Shown: positions 25,822-34,651 of the stretch, in pieces
Position numbering within the stretch: the first letter of the stretch is position 1
Layout of the letters: every line of letters begins with the position of its first letter
Assembly: GCF_000760695.4 (NCBI RefSeq)
Contig: NZ_JHEG04000001.1
Span: 4,236,895 to 4,300,894, forward strand
Source of the DNA: Tolypothrix bouteillei VB521301
GTDB lineage: Bacteria; Cyanobacteriota; Cyanobacteriia; Cyanobacteriales; Nostocaceae
DNA length: 64,000 nucleotides
Direction: 5' to 3'
Position numbers and translations under genes: made by a program
The notes under the pieces: generated by a model
Database searches by the model: none
The model's input: only the letters and a program-made list of their open reading frames with translations
What the model was told of the DNA's origin: nothing

Positions 25822-26259
25822 ATGTACCTAATTATGCAAACGCCTGAACCCCGCTCTTTTTTTGGCGATAAATCTCATACATTATTTCAGATTGGCAAAT
25901 TCCTGTTTATTAGTACGGTTAGTGCGGGTTTAGTTTGGCTTCCTCAACCATCTGCAGCCAGAAATCCGGGCTGTAATGTTTTTGGTTGTTGGGAAAAAGG
26001 TGGGGGTTGCAATGTTAGTGGTTGTTGGGAAAAAGGTGGGGGTTGCAACGTTAGTGGTTGTTGGGAAAAAGGTGGGGGTTGCAATGTTAGTGGCTGTTGG
26101 GAAAAAGGTGGGGGTTGCAATGTTAGTGGTTGTTGGGATTCAGCCGATGGCTACCGTCGCAGCGACAATGACTACTGGGACAATCGGCGTCACCGATATC
26201 ATCGACGTCATTGGCGTTATCGGCGTTATCGGCGTTATCGCCACTACGACGATCGCTAA
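25822..26259 (+). CDS. Secreted Cys-rich tandem-repeat protein
   Basis: A 145-residue protein with no family I recognise. An N-terminal export signal (about 22-47, FLFISTVSAGLVWLPQPSAA followed by R) precedes four nearly identical 12-residue repeats of the form GCWEKGGGCNVS plus partial repeats at both ends, giving regularly spaced Cys and Trp. The tail (about 108-145) is rich in Arg, His, Tyr and Asp (DNRRHRYHRRHWRYRRYRRY). The pattern suggests a disulfide-bonded or metal-binding extracellular protein (inference). Start may also be the ATG at 25834 (MQTPEPRS). Because the DNA unit is 36 bp, other frames also repeat; this frame is preferred for its signal peptide and polar composition. Confidence 0.65.
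   Translation: MYLIMQTPEPRSFFGDKSHTLFQIGKFLFISTVSAGLVWLPQPSAARNPGCNVFGCWEKGGGCNVSGCWEKGGGCNVSGCWEKGGGCNVSGCWEKGGGCNVSGCWDSADGYRRSDNDYWDNRRHRYHRRHWRYRRYRRYRHYDDR
25984..26137. repeat. Tandem 36-bp repeats within the Cys-rich gene
   Basis: Four full units start at 25984, 26020, 26056 and 26092, with a partial fifth at 26128. Each begins GGTTGTTGGGAAAAAGG and ends GCAATGTTAGT; units differ by one or two bases (for example CAATG/CAACG). The unit length is a multiple of three. Near identity points to recent expansion. Confidence 0.92.
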
Positions 26260-26276
26260 ATCACATGAAGGATGGT

Positions 26277-26412
26277 AGCCTCAAAGTTCAAACAAGCATT
26301 GATGGACAGCGATCGCTATCGTTTGAACGGTCAATTTATTTTGTCCTCTTGGTTGAACTGACCAACCGATGTGTAGTGTCACGGCTGAGTTGTACATTAA
26401 TGCCAGTCCTAA
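26277..26412. repeat. Downstream copy of the ~130-bp direct duplication
   Basis: Diverged copy of 25677-25806, located just after the Cys-rich repeat gene. The best block is ACCAACCGATGTGTAGTGTC with flanking GGTT and GCCAGTC matches. It is not followed by another copy of the repeat gene. Confidence 0.75.
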
Positions 26413-26413
26413 A

Positions 26414-26529
26414 ACACCAATTCAATATTCAGAACTTTGACAATAAAACCCAATTTCTTCTAGTTTAGCCAACAAAACATTAGCCTTTCTAAGGGCTATT
26501 TCGGGTTTTTGGCATGAGTGAATTGGTGT
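26414..26529. repeat. Possible small element bounded by 11-bp inverted repeats
   Basis: ACACCAATTCA (26414-26424) and TGAATTGGTGT (26519-26529) are perfect inverted repeats 116 bp apart in a gene-free stretch. Minus-strand translation between them contains a coding-like fragment (ALRKANVLLAKLEEIGFYCQ), so this may be a gene remnant or a miniature element. Nothing else is seen between 26260 and 26605. Confidence 0.4.
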
Positions 26530-26605
26530 GCTAAAAACTTCTTACAGTTTGCAAGTTGTGTAAGTGACATTCGTCTGACTTAAATTTCAACAACTTATAG
26601 AAAAT

Positions 26606-27937
26606 ATGAAACTTCTGCAAACAACGACTACATCAGTCGCTTTGGCAACCGCTTTTATTATTGGGATAGTAGGGAGGGTAGATGGAGCAACACTAGCTGG
26701 AAACAGTAGTTCTACGCTATCCCCAAGTGCAATGGTAAGTAGTGCATATACAAACACTGTTTCATCCGACTTAGCCACTCAATTGCAAGCGATACTAGAC
26801 AAGACTGTACGAGAAACTGGTATCCCTGGCGCAGTTGTAGGAATAGTCAGTCCTCAAGGGACATGGTATGGCGCGAGTGGTGTCTCTAACCGGGAAACTG
26901 GAAAGGCAATGCAGCTAAATAACCTTTTCCACACTGGCAGCATTAGAAAGGCATTCATAGCAGCAACTGTACTCAAAGTACAAGAACAGGGCAAGCTCAG
27001 CCTAGACGATACTCTTGACAAATGGGTGCCTGAGATTGCAAAAGAAATTCCTGATGGCAACACCATCACGATTCGCCAACTTCTCAATGGGACTTCTGGC
27101 ATTAAACCTGTGGAAGAAGACTTCGAGCAAGATATCATCAAAGACCCGTCGATACTTTTAACCAAAGATTGGCAACCAGAAGATACGCTAACTTACGTTT
27201 ATGGCAAACCGCGCTTCACAGGTCAAAAATGCACGTCCGTATGGTGCTACCCGACCACTGGCGTTACCATTGCCCAGCAGATTGTGGAAAAAGCGACGGG
27301 TTCAACATTTAGCAGCGTTTTTCGCGACCGGGTTGTTGAACCCTTGGGATTGAACCATACTTTTTTAGGTGGAGTAGACGAAATTCCCGCTCAATTGGTT
27401 CGAGGTTACACGGATCTTAACGGGGATGGCAATCTCACTGATGTCACCGATTATGATTTAGCGTTTTCCAAAGCCCTTGGTGGGGTTGTCACCACCAATG
27501 CACAGGACCTCATGCGGTTTACTCAAGGATTGTTTGGCGGCGAATTGCTCAAAGGCGAATCCCTCAGTGAGATGCTCACCTTTGTTGATACTGGTCTTAC
27601 CTTTAATCCTTATGGAGAAGAATTTAGATATCAATTTGGATTGGGTGTAGATAACTTTCCCAGTCCTTGGGGAGCAACGCTAGGTAAAGGTGGCACTAAT
27701 GTTGGGAATGAAGCTGAGATGAGGTACTTCGCCGATAGGGGTATTGCTGCTGTAGCTTTAATAAACGGAACAAATATCAAAGGAGTGTCTATAAGCGACA
27801 TCTTATACACTCACGTCAATACTTTGCTTGCGAACTCACAGGGAAACAATTCACAGTCGGTACCAGAGTCTAGTGCTACAGGGGGATTAATAGCGCTAGG
27901 TGCTGTGGGACTGTTGTTCGTGCGGCAGCGGCGATGA
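26606..27937 (+). CDS. Exported serine beta-lactamase-like hydrolase with PEP-CTERM-like tail
   Basis: A 443-residue protein of the serine hydrolase/class C beta-lactamase fold. A signal peptide (about 1-30, ALATAFIIGIVGRVDGA) is followed by the catalytic SxxK in HTGSIRKAFIAATVL, the helix ITIRQLLNGTSGI, and the second motif YPTTG (WCYPTTGVTIAQQI), where the usual YSN is YPT. The C-terminus, VPESSATGGLIALGAVGLLFVRQRR in two parts (VPESS, hydrophobic helix, basic end), has the layout of PEP-CTERM sorting signals, which exosortases process. Probable role is an extracytoplasmic D-amino-peptidase or esterase rather than an antibiotic resistance enzyme (inference). Confidence 0.85.
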   Translation: MKLLQTTTTSVALATAFIIGIVGRVDGATLAGNSSSTLSPSAMVSSAYTNTVSSDLATQLQAILDKTVRETGIPGAVVGIVSPQGTWYGASGVSNRETGKAMQLNNLFHTGSIRKAFIAATVLKVQEQGKLSLDDTLDKWVPEIAKEIPDGNTITIRQLLNGTSGIKPVEEDFEQDIIKDPSILLTKDWQPEDTLTYVYGKPRFTGQKCTSVWCYPTTGVTIAQQIVEKATGSTFSSVFRDRVVEPLGLNHTFLGGVDEIPAQLVRGYTDLNGDGNLTDVTDYDLAFSKALGGVVTTNAQDLMRFTQGLFGGELLKGESLSEMLTFVDTGLTFNPYGEEFRYQFGLGVDNFPSPWGATLGKGGTNVGNEAEMRYFADRGIAAVALINGTNIKGVSISDILYTHVNTLLANSQGNNSQSVPESSATGGLIALGAVGLLFVRQRR

Positions 27938-28036
27938 AGCATACGAACAGTCAAATGTTCTTCAAAGCGAGCTTATTTTTATACAGCAACACCTTGTTGT
28001 AACTAATGCAATATTGCATGTTAGGAATTTTTCACC

Positions 28037-29968
28037 ATGAACGATCGCTCTCCATGGCGCAAACGCTGGTCTTTTGCTGCCATCTTTACCCTGGCTTTAG
28101 TACTGACAATTGCATTTTCTTTCAGTACTTACACTTACCAGCAGACTTTAGCACAAAACCCAACCAGTTACCCCAGGAACCAGGCACTGTATGTCACCGC
28201 CTCTGACGGAACAAAAATCGCGCTTGATGTATGGCTGCCACAAGATTTATCTGTCGGCTCCACAATTCCCACCCTCATACGAAGCACGCCTTACTACCGT
28301 GCGATGGAATTAGTGGATAAAAGTAAACAAAACGACCCAAACGCCACTGAAATAGACCCGTATTATCTTAACCCAGGATATACAGACTACTTCAACAATG
28401 CTGGTTACGCAGTCGTGCTAGTTGATGTCCGGGGGACGGGTGCCTCCTTTGGTAAGTTTGTCCCCAATCCATCCACATCGAAGAATGAAATTCAAGATTA
28501 CAACGCAGTTGTTAACTGGATAGTAGCACAACCTTGGTCAAATCAAAAAGTTGGTGCTTTTGGTACCTCAGCTGAGGGTAGCACTGCTGAATTTTTGACG
28601 GTCACTAACAACCCAGCTGTGAAAGCGATCGCTCCCCGGTCGATGGACTTCGATTTCTATGCCCAGCAATACTTTCCTGGAGGCGTTTTGGTGGAAAAAA
28701 AAGCAAAGGAAGTCGCTGATGCAGGCAAACCTAGAATCGGTGTTTGCAGTTTGCCAGAAAACGAGCAAGAACCAACTTGCCAAGAATTTTTCAAGCTAGG
28801 CTTCAAGGGACCAAAACCTGTAGACGAAGACAAAGACAAACAATTGCTCAGATCTGCACTGCAAGAACGAGCTAATAGTATTGACTTTTTCCAAGCATTT
28901 CAAAAAATCACCTATCGTGATGACAAAATTGACGGATTAGACGGAACTGTAGAAGACTTCAGCATCTACAAATTTAAGGAAGACATTGAACGCTCTGACG
29001 TAGCAATTTATCATGGGGCCAGTTGGTTCGATGGGGGAACAGCAGAAGGTGTGTTAAACCATTTCATGGCGTACAAAAATCCCCAAAAAGCAATTCTTGG
29101 TCCCTGGACTCACGGAGCCTATGGTAACGCCAATCCTTTCGTCCCCTCCGATACGCCTGTCAACCCATCACGTGAAGAACAACTTGCGGATATGGTTAAC
29201 TTCTTCGACGCCTATCTTAAGGACGATAACAATAAACCGAAGTTGAAACGAGAAATTAAGTACTACACAATGGGCGAGGAAAAATGGAAAACTACGACCG
29301 TTTGGCCTCCCAGAGGTGTCACTCGCCAACGCTTGTTCTTTGCAGAAAACAACGGTTTAACCAACAAACCGCCAGCAAGTAAGAGTGGCGAAGATAAGTA
29401 TACCGTCAGCTTTGAAGCAACCACTGGTCCGGATAGCCGCTGGAACCAGAGTTTTGAGAAAATGGTTTTTCCCAACCGTACAGAAGAAGACAAAAAACTG
29501 CTGACTTACACCAGCGAACCACTCAAAAATGATGTGGAAATCACCGGTCATCCAGTCGTAACCCTTTACGCGACTTCTACTGCTAGCGATGGAGCTTTCT
29601 TCGTTTACCTGGAAGACGTAGACGAAAACGGCAATGTTACGTATATTACAGAAGGGCAATTGCGACCCATCCACCGCAAGGTGTCCACAGAACATCCTCC
29701 CTATGCCGTCTTTGGTCCTTACCATTCTTTCAAACGTCAAGATAGCTTGCCTTTTGAAGCAGGACAGTTAACTGAACTTCAGTTTCATCTCTTACCAACC
29801 TCGGTGCTATTCAAACAAGGACATCAAATTCGGGTGGCGATCGCCGGACACGATAAAGACTTATTCGCCCGCTATCCCGCAGTTGGGACCCCAGAAATCA
29901 GCTTACAACGAAATGCTGTCAGTGCTTCCTACATTGATTTACCAGTGATGCGAGGTAGACGAAGCTAG
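28037..29968 (+). CDS. CocE/NonD-family exported hydrolase
   Basis: A 643-residue alpha/beta hydrolase of the X-Pro dipeptidyl-peptidase/cocaine-esterase group. The N-terminus has a signal or anchor segment (WSFAAIFTLALVLTIAFSFS, about 11-30). Motifs: VVLVDVRGTGASFGKF (oxyanion region), nucleophile Ser in GAFGTSAEGSTAEF (usual form GxSYGG), GPWTHGAYG near the catalytic His, and a C-terminal jelly-roll domain (about 420-640) with HQIRVAIAGHDKDLF. Substrate is unknown; acyl ester or N-terminal Pro dipeptide substrates are typical. It lies 99 bp after the beta-lactamase-like gene on the same strand; the two exported hydrolases could be cotranscribed. Confidence 0.88.
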   Translation: MNDRSPWRKRWSFAAIFTLALVLTIAFSFSTYTYQQTLAQNPTSYPRNQALYVTASDGTKIALDVWLPQDLSVGSTIPTLIRSTPYYRAMELVDKSKQNDPNATEIDPYYLNPGYTDYFNNAGYAVVLVDVRGTGASFGKFVPNPSTSKNEIQDYNAVVNWIVAQPWSNQKVGAFGTSAEGSTAEFLTVTNNPAVKAIAPRSMDFDFYAQQYFPGGVLVEKKAKEVADAGKPRIGVCSLPENEQEPTCQEFFKLGFKGPKPVDEDKDKQLLRSALQERANSIDFFQAFQKITYRDDKIDGLDGTVEDFSIYKFKEDIERSDVAIYHGASWFDGGTAEGVLNHFMAYKNPQKAILGPWTHGAYGNANPFVPSDTPVNPSREEQLADMVNFFDAYLKDDNNKPKLKREIKYYTMGEEKWKTTTVWPPRGVTRQRLFFAENNGLTNKPPASKSGEDKYTVSFEATTGPDSRWNQSFEKMVFPNRTEEDKKLLTYTSEPLKNDVEITGHPVVTLYATSTASDGAFFVYLEDVDENGNVTYITEGQLRPIHRKVSTEHPPYAVFGPYHSFKRQDSLPFEAGQLTELQFHLLPTSVLFKQGHQIRVAIAGHDKDLFARYPAVGTPEISLQRNAVSASYIDLPVMRGRRS

Positions 29969-30008
29969 TGGTCTGTCCCAAAAGTTTTGACTGGTAATGC
30001 ATTTCCAG

Positions 30009-30031
30009 TAGGGTGGGCAGTGCCCACCCTA
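30009..30031. repeat. Short palindromic intergenic element
   Basis: Perfect 11-bp arms around a single G: TAGGGTGGGCA and TGCCCACCCTA. A degenerate copy is at 17038-17054, and a related sequence is in 45470-45525. It lies between convergent genes (stop at 29968 and stop at 30138) and could act as a bidirectional transcript end, although no T-run follows directly. Confidence 0.6.
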
Positions 30032-30137
30032 TATATTTAGGTAATATAGCTGGGGTTCGGGAGTAATCAACTATATTTTGTGGGGTAGACGTCCTCGTCC
30101 GCTGCCACACAAATGGACGCTGTCAATTTACCATTGC

Positions 30138-31403
30138 TTATGGCGAACTAAAGAATTTTTCCACACAACGGACAAAAATTTCCACTCCCATTGCTAATGC
30201 AGTTTCATCAAAATCAAACCGAGGATGGTGATGGGGATATGCCAAACCCTTATCAGGATTTGCAGAACCCAAGAAGAAATAGCACCCAGGAACCTCCCTC
30301 AAGAAGAAAGACATATCTTCTCCGCCCATGGTTTGGCATTCTGGAACGATACCTGCAGGAGTTTCTATGACTTGTTCCGCAACCGATCGCACAAATTCTG
30401 CCATCCCAGCATCATTAATAGTTGGGGGATAGTGCGAGTAGTATTCCAAATCATAACTTGCCCCATGACTTTGACAAATACCTGCAATAATCTGCTCGAT
30501 ACGTTGTTTAAAGAAACCCTCAAATGCAGGATTAAAATACCTAACAGTACCGCTCATTTTTGCCGTATCAGCTATCACATTCCACCTGGTACCGGCATGA
30601 AGCTCACCCACAGTCACCACTGCAGAATCAATAGGATTGACATTGCGAGCCACTATAGTTTGTAAGGCATTGACAATCTGGGCAGCAACGACAACTGAAT
30701 CCACAGTTTGATGGGGCATAGCACCATGTCCGCCCTTACCCAAAATGGTACATTGAAAAATTTCTGTTGCTGCCATCAACGCACCAGCCCGGACACCTAC
30801 AGTTCCCAAAGGCAAGTTATTCCATAAGTGTAGACCGATAATCGCATCCACATCGGGGTTTTTCAAAACCCCTGCGTCTATCATCGGCTTTGCACCTCCG
30901 GGTGATTCTTCTGCAGGCTGGAATATCATTTTGACAGTACCAGCAAAAGAGTCTCGGTTTTTGTGGAGATAATAAGCTGTACCCAAGGCAATGGTTGTAT
31001 GTCCATCATGTCCGCAGGCATGCATAACTCCATCGTGCTGGGAACGGTACGGCACTTCATTCAGTTCTTGAATGGGTAAGGCATCCATATCCGCTCGAAT
31101 AGCCAGAACTTTAGGGCTTGAGGATTGGGAAGATTCGTTCCCAACAACCAGTCCCTTATCCTCAGTTCCTTGTCCCTCTATAATCGCAACAATGCCAGTT
31201 TGAGCAATACCAGTTTGATGCTCGATACCCCATTCCTGCAACTTTTGGGAGATAAACTCATTCGTCAGTTTTTCTTGAAAACCTAGTTCTGGTTTTTGGT
31301 GTAAATACCGCCGCCACTCAACCAGTTGGGGTTGCAGGGAACGAATTGACAAGCGAACGCGGGATAAATCAACAGAGGTGGAGTTTGGGAGTGTAGAAAT
31401 CAT
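30138..31403 (-). CDS. M20-family amidohydrolase
   Basis: A 421-residue metal-dependent amidohydrolase of the M20D group (N-acyl-L-amino acid / hippurate / IAA-amino-acid hydrolase type), cytoplasmic. Metal-binding motifs visible are MHACGHDGHTTIALGTAYYL, PAEESPGGAKPMIDAG, GLHLWNNLPLGTVG and the C-terminal MGGEDMSFFLREVPGCYFFLG. A lid domain lies at about 200-320. A short low-conservation insertion (TEDKGLVVGNESSQSSSP, about 77-94) occurs before VLAIRADMDALPIQ. It releases amino acids from acyl conjugates; the natural substrate is not known. Confidence 0.92.
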   Translation of the reverse strand: MISTLPNSTSVDLSRVRLSIRSLQPQLVEWRRYLHQKPELGFQEKLTNEFISQKLQEWGIEHQTGIAQTGIVAIIEGQGTEDKGLVVGNESSQSSSPKVLAIRADMDALPIQELNEVPYRSQHDGVMHACGHDGHTTIALGTAYYLHKNRDSFAGTVKMIFQPAEESPGGAKPMIDAGVLKNPDVDAIIGLHLWNNLPLGTVGVRAGALMAATEIFQCTILGKGGHGAMPHQTVDSVVVAAQIVNALQTIVARNVNPIDSAVVTVGELHAGTRWNVIADTAKMSGTVRYFNPAFEGFFKQRIEQIIAGICQSHGASYDLEYYSHYPPTINDAGMAEFVRSVAEQVIETPAGIVPECQTMGGEDMSFFLREVPGCYFFLGSANPDKGLAYPHHHPRFDFDETALAMGVEIFVRCVEKFFSSP

Positions 31404-31460
31404 TGTTTACATTTTCTGAGTTGAAATGAATGATGAATGCTGAAACCTTCCATTCATACT

Positions 31461-32162
31461 TCATACTTCATAATTCATCATTCTTTCTAAATCTAAATCT
31501 GATGCTAGCTGTGCAAGCTTGTCCAGATCCGCTAAGTTCTCTACATATGGCAAACAACCTAAAACAGGTATGTTTGTCAGCGCTTGAATCAATTCTACAG
31601 GCGTTAGGTCAGTAATTTCTGTTTCTGTTTGGGGTTGAATGCAGTTGAGAATAATTCCTTTAAGATTGATGTGTGAAAGTTTTGCCAATGCCACGTTTGC
31701 AACAGCTTGCGCGATCGCACCCAATCTCACTGGTACTACCAATACTGTAGGTAGTCGCCAGTCACCTGCTATATCCGCTACCGTCAGTTCATCAGTAACG
31801 GGTGTACCCAATCCTCCAACACCCTCAACCAAAAGGAACTCACGACGCTGTTGCAAAGCTGTAAAAGCTTGCCATACAGTTGCTAAATCTACTGTTCGAT
31901 TTTCTTTAACTGCAGCAATGGGAGGAGCAAGAGGTGCTTTAAAGTACAAAGGTGTAATCACTTCAAGAGATTGCTCCAAAGAAAATATTTTTTCATACCA
32001 CTCGCGATCTCCCTCTCCCGACTGCATCAGTTTCATAATTCCCAAACTGCGGTGCGAGCAATATTTTTGCCAGTAAGCTGCTAAAGCTGTTGTCACAATA
32101 GTTTTACCGGCGTTTGTGTCAGTTCCTGCAATCAGTAGTGCTTTTAACGGCTGATTAGTCAT
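31461..32162 (-). CDS. bioD: Dethiobiotin synthetase
   Basis: ATP-dependent carboxylase that closes the ureido ring of dethiobiotin from DAPA and CO2 in biotin synthesis. 233 residues from the chosen ATG ([15 protein letters not shown]). The P-loop [15 protein letters not shown] is at about 10-24; the Mg/substrate segment LMQSGEGD aligns with the usual KPVxTG region, and [16 protein letters not shown] is the second hallmark motif. A longer frame to 32201 adds 13 residues before the core and is unlikely. Another biotin gene, birA, lies 9.8 kb away. No other bio genes are adjacent. Confidence 0.92.
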   Translation of the reverse strand: MTNQPLKALLIAGTDTNAGKTIVTTALAAYWQKYCSHRSLGIMKLMQSGEGDREWYEKIFSLEQSLEVITPLYFKAPLAPPIAAVKENRTVDLATVWQAFTALQQRREFLLVEGVGGLGTPVTDELTVADIAGDWRLPTVLVVPVRLGAIAQAVANVALAKLSHINLKGIILNCIQPQTETEITDLTPVELIQALTNIPVLGCLPYVENLADLDKLAQLASDLDLERMMNYEV

Positions 32163-32276
32163 TGGTCTACTATAAGGATTGAGTATGAAGGATGAAGCCA
32201 CTTATAAATTAATTTATCTCGCCCACCGACTTAACCGATTTTGACTTATTTTGCTATCCTTCATCCTTAATCTCTA

Positions 32277-34019
32277 TCACCGCTCGGGTAAAGTGGGCGG
32301 ATTTTCTGTAGGTACGGGATTGGGTGTAATTTCCGGGGGTATGGGAGTGGGTGGATTTTCTGTAGGTACGGGATTGGGTGGGTTTTCTGTAGGTACGGGA
32401 TTGGGTGGGTTTTCTGTGGGTAATGGTGCTGGAGTGGATGATGGATCTACAGGCAAAGGAGTTGGGGTTGGTTGTACGGAACTTTCTAATGTTACATTTA
32501 AATTGTAATCACTTTGGTCAAGCCCTGGAACAGGGATAACACGTATAGTATATCTACCACTAATAGGTACTTTTCCTTGATAAAATGAGACATCCTTAGC
32601 AGAATTATCAATTGGTTGGCGATTGGGACCTAAGATTGTCAGTAACACACCACCTTCTTTCGCAAGGGTTACACTCAACTGTTGACCTTCTTTAGCCCGA
32701 AAAGCATAAAAGGCTGTTTCCTGGGCTGCAAGAATCCCCTCCACGTTTGCGGTATTGGATGCATCAAAACTTAACTGTCTCCTGTAAACACCGGGTGCTT
32801 CGGTTTGGATTGGTGTTGGTGTTAGTGTTGGTGTTAGTGTTGGTATTGTTGTTGGTGTTGGTGTTGGTGTTGGTGTTGGTGTTGGTGTTCCCCCAGGAAT
32901 GACTGGTGAGGGAAAAGTTTGTGGGGCTGTGGTTTGCTCTGGTGATGGTTCGGGTCGATCGCGGAGAGACCGCACAAATGCCCAAGAACCAAATCCTGCC
33001 AAAACAATAACGATAATAGTCATTCCTGCTATTGCTACAGGATTATCTAGAAGTGAATTGTGAGCAGGTGGTGGCGGAATAACGGGATCGGGTTTGTCTG
33101 GTGCTGGGGAAGATGGAGCGGGACGTTGGACAACGGCTACTGTTTGAACATTAGATAGGTCTGGCGTAGGAGGACTTGGATTGCCAACAACTCGCAACGC
33201 TTGCATCACATCCGCAGCACTTTGATAGCGATCGCTGGGTTTTCGGCTCAACATCCGATTCAGCACTTGCGCCAACTGAGGATTCACCTTCACCCAGCGT
33301 TCCCAAGTCCAACTGAGTTGGTTATCATCAAAAAGTTCTTGAGGTTCTTTTCCTGTCAGCAAAACAAGTGCTGTCACGGCGAGCGCATAGAGATCGCTGC
33401 TAGGGTACGCTCTACCCGTTTGCATTTGTTCGCTAGGGGCGTAACCAAATTTACCTACGCTCGTTGCTCTTATTGTGTTATCTGGAGAATTTAATCGAGT
33501 GGCTAGTTCTTTGACGACTCCAAAATCAATTAAAACAGGTAAGCGATCGCTATCCCTTAAAATAATATTATCTGGAGCAATATCCCTGTGAATAATGCCC
33601 TGTCTGTGAATGTGATCTAAAACAGGCAGTAAAGATTGTATAAGTTGCAACGCTTCTTGCTCTGTAAAGACTTTACCAGTTTTTTTGCGTTCATCAAGCA
33701 AAGTGCTATACGTTTTTCCTGCAACATAGTCTTGCACTAAGAACAGGCGCTGGTCTTGTTCAAATCTCTCCCGAAATTGTGGTACTTGAGGGTGCTGAAT
33801 TTGATACAAGATTGCTGCTTCTCGCTGAAACAGTTCTTTGGCTTTCTCCCATGCATATCCCCCCGTTACGACCGGAATCAATTCCTTAATTGCACAAAGT
33901 TCGTTAAAACGTCTTTGGTCTTCTGCTAGATAAGTTCTACCGAATCCCCCTTGACCTAGAGTTTTTATTATCCGGTAACGGTTTTGCAGGATAGTGCCAG
34001 ATGTAATCGGTGGTTGCAT
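32277..34019 (-). CDS. Ser/Thr protein kinase with transmembrane segment and Pro/Thr-rich linkers
   Basis: A 580-residue eukaryotic-type kinase. Glycine loop LGQGGFGRTY (21-30), Lys45 in CAIKEL, catalytic loop HRDIAPDNIIL (Asp147) and IDFGVVKEL (DFG 166-168). The HRDIAPDN form, with Ala instead of the usual Lys, matches a cyanobacterial subgroup that has S or A there. After the kinase domain (about 15-275) come a proline-rich linker, one transmembrane helix (about 325-350), a TP-repeat linker (about 375-405), a PPC-like beta domain (about 410-515) and a proline-rich tail of 10-residue repeats (NPVPTENPPx). The C-terminal part should be outside the cytoplasm. Confidence 0.9.
   Translation of the reverse strand: MQPPITSGTILQNRYRIIKTLGQGGFGRTYLAEDQRRFNELCAIKELIPVVTGGYAWEKAKELFQREAAILYQIQHPQVPQFRERFEQDQRLFLVQDYVAGKTYSTLLDERKKTGKVFTEQEALQLIQSLLPVLDHIHRQGIIHRDIAPDNIILRDSDRLPVLIDFGVVKELATRLNSPDNTIRATSVGKFGYAPSEQMQTGRAYPSSDLYALAVTALVLLTGKEPQELFDDNQLSWTWERWVKVNPQLAQVLNRMLSRKPSDRYQSAADVMQALRVVGNPSPPTPDLSNVQTVAVVQRPAPSSPAPDKPDPVIPPPPAHNSLLDNPVAIAGMTIIVIVLAGFGSWAFVRSLRDRPEPSPEQTTAPQTFPSPVIPGGTPTPTPTPTPTPTTIPTLTPTLTPTPIQTEAPGVYRRQLSFDASNTANVEGILAAQETAFYAFRAKEGQQLSVTLAKEGGVLLTILGPNRQPIDNSAKDVSFYQGKVPISGRYTIRVIPVPGLDQSDYNLNVTLESSVQPTPTPLPVDPSSTPAPLPTENPPNPVPTENPPNPVPTENPPTPIPPEITPNPVPTENPPTLPER
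32283..32425. repeat. 30-bp tandem repeats at the kinase gene's 3' end
   Basis: Imperfect 30-bp units (TTTTCTGTAGGTACGGGATT plus GGGTGG...) encode the NPVPTENPPx tail. A second low-complexity tract of GTTGGT hexamers at 32808-32890 encodes the Thr-Pro repeats. Both tracts can change length by slippage without changing frame. Confidence 0.8.
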
Positions 34020-34651
34020 CGTCTAAATTGTGTGTAATAGCAATCCAAGGAGGAGCAGCCAGTAAAACAGACTCGCTAAACTCTATTTTCACACCTGCTC
34101 TGTGTACATCAGCGTGAAAAAGCAAAGGATTGAATGAGTTAGTGCTATCGTTTTACAAAGCTGTATAGATTGTATCTATTCTTGACAAGCAAGATGAGTC
34201 CGTTTTCCTTTTGCCCTCTGCCCCAGGCACTTTTTTTTAACAGTTTCACTAATAATGGCTAAAGGTAGTATCATTGTATATCTAGTCAGACCACAAATGA
34301 CTAATGTTAAGTATTTTTGCTTGTTAATGTAGAATTGAGTAAAAAGTTGAACTGTAAACATTGGGTTACAACCAAAAATAAGGATGTTAGAGGCAAGAAT
34401 TGTGTGTGTATTGGGCTTTCGTGTTTTGGGTCTTGCTAGTCAATATACAAAACTAAACTCTAGGTATGGTTTACATGCTTGATGTCAGTTAAGCTATCAA
34501 TTGTTTGTCTATAAAAAAGCTGGAGAAATAGAGATATGTAGTTTTACTGAGGTATGTTGAAAATTTTTATGAAAGCTTCCAAAAAGCACGCATATGATTT
34601 TTTCCGGCTATTTGCGGTTAAATTTTTCAAATCTCTGATGATAGGATTGCC
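34020..34651. other. Intergenic region between the kinase and prs
   Basis: 632 bp with no gene I can support. It is AT-rich and holds the divergent promoters for the Ser/Thr kinase and prs. No repeat, hairpin or riboswitch was recognised. Confidence 0.5.

Noticed and set aside
25984..26137. 36-bp direct repeats that could suggest a CRISPR array
   Set aside because: Units are contiguous without spacers and encode a repeated peptide in frame.
25976..26278. Alternative reading frame of the repeat gene giving hydrophobic VGVAMLVVVGKK repeats
   Set aside because: Starts inside the gene, no ribosome site or signal peptide; any frame of a 36-bp unit repeats.
33750..33780. TTCAAATC segment resembling a tRNA T-arm
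   Set aside because: Inside the kinase coding sequence, without acceptor or anticodon arms; no tRNA was found in the window.
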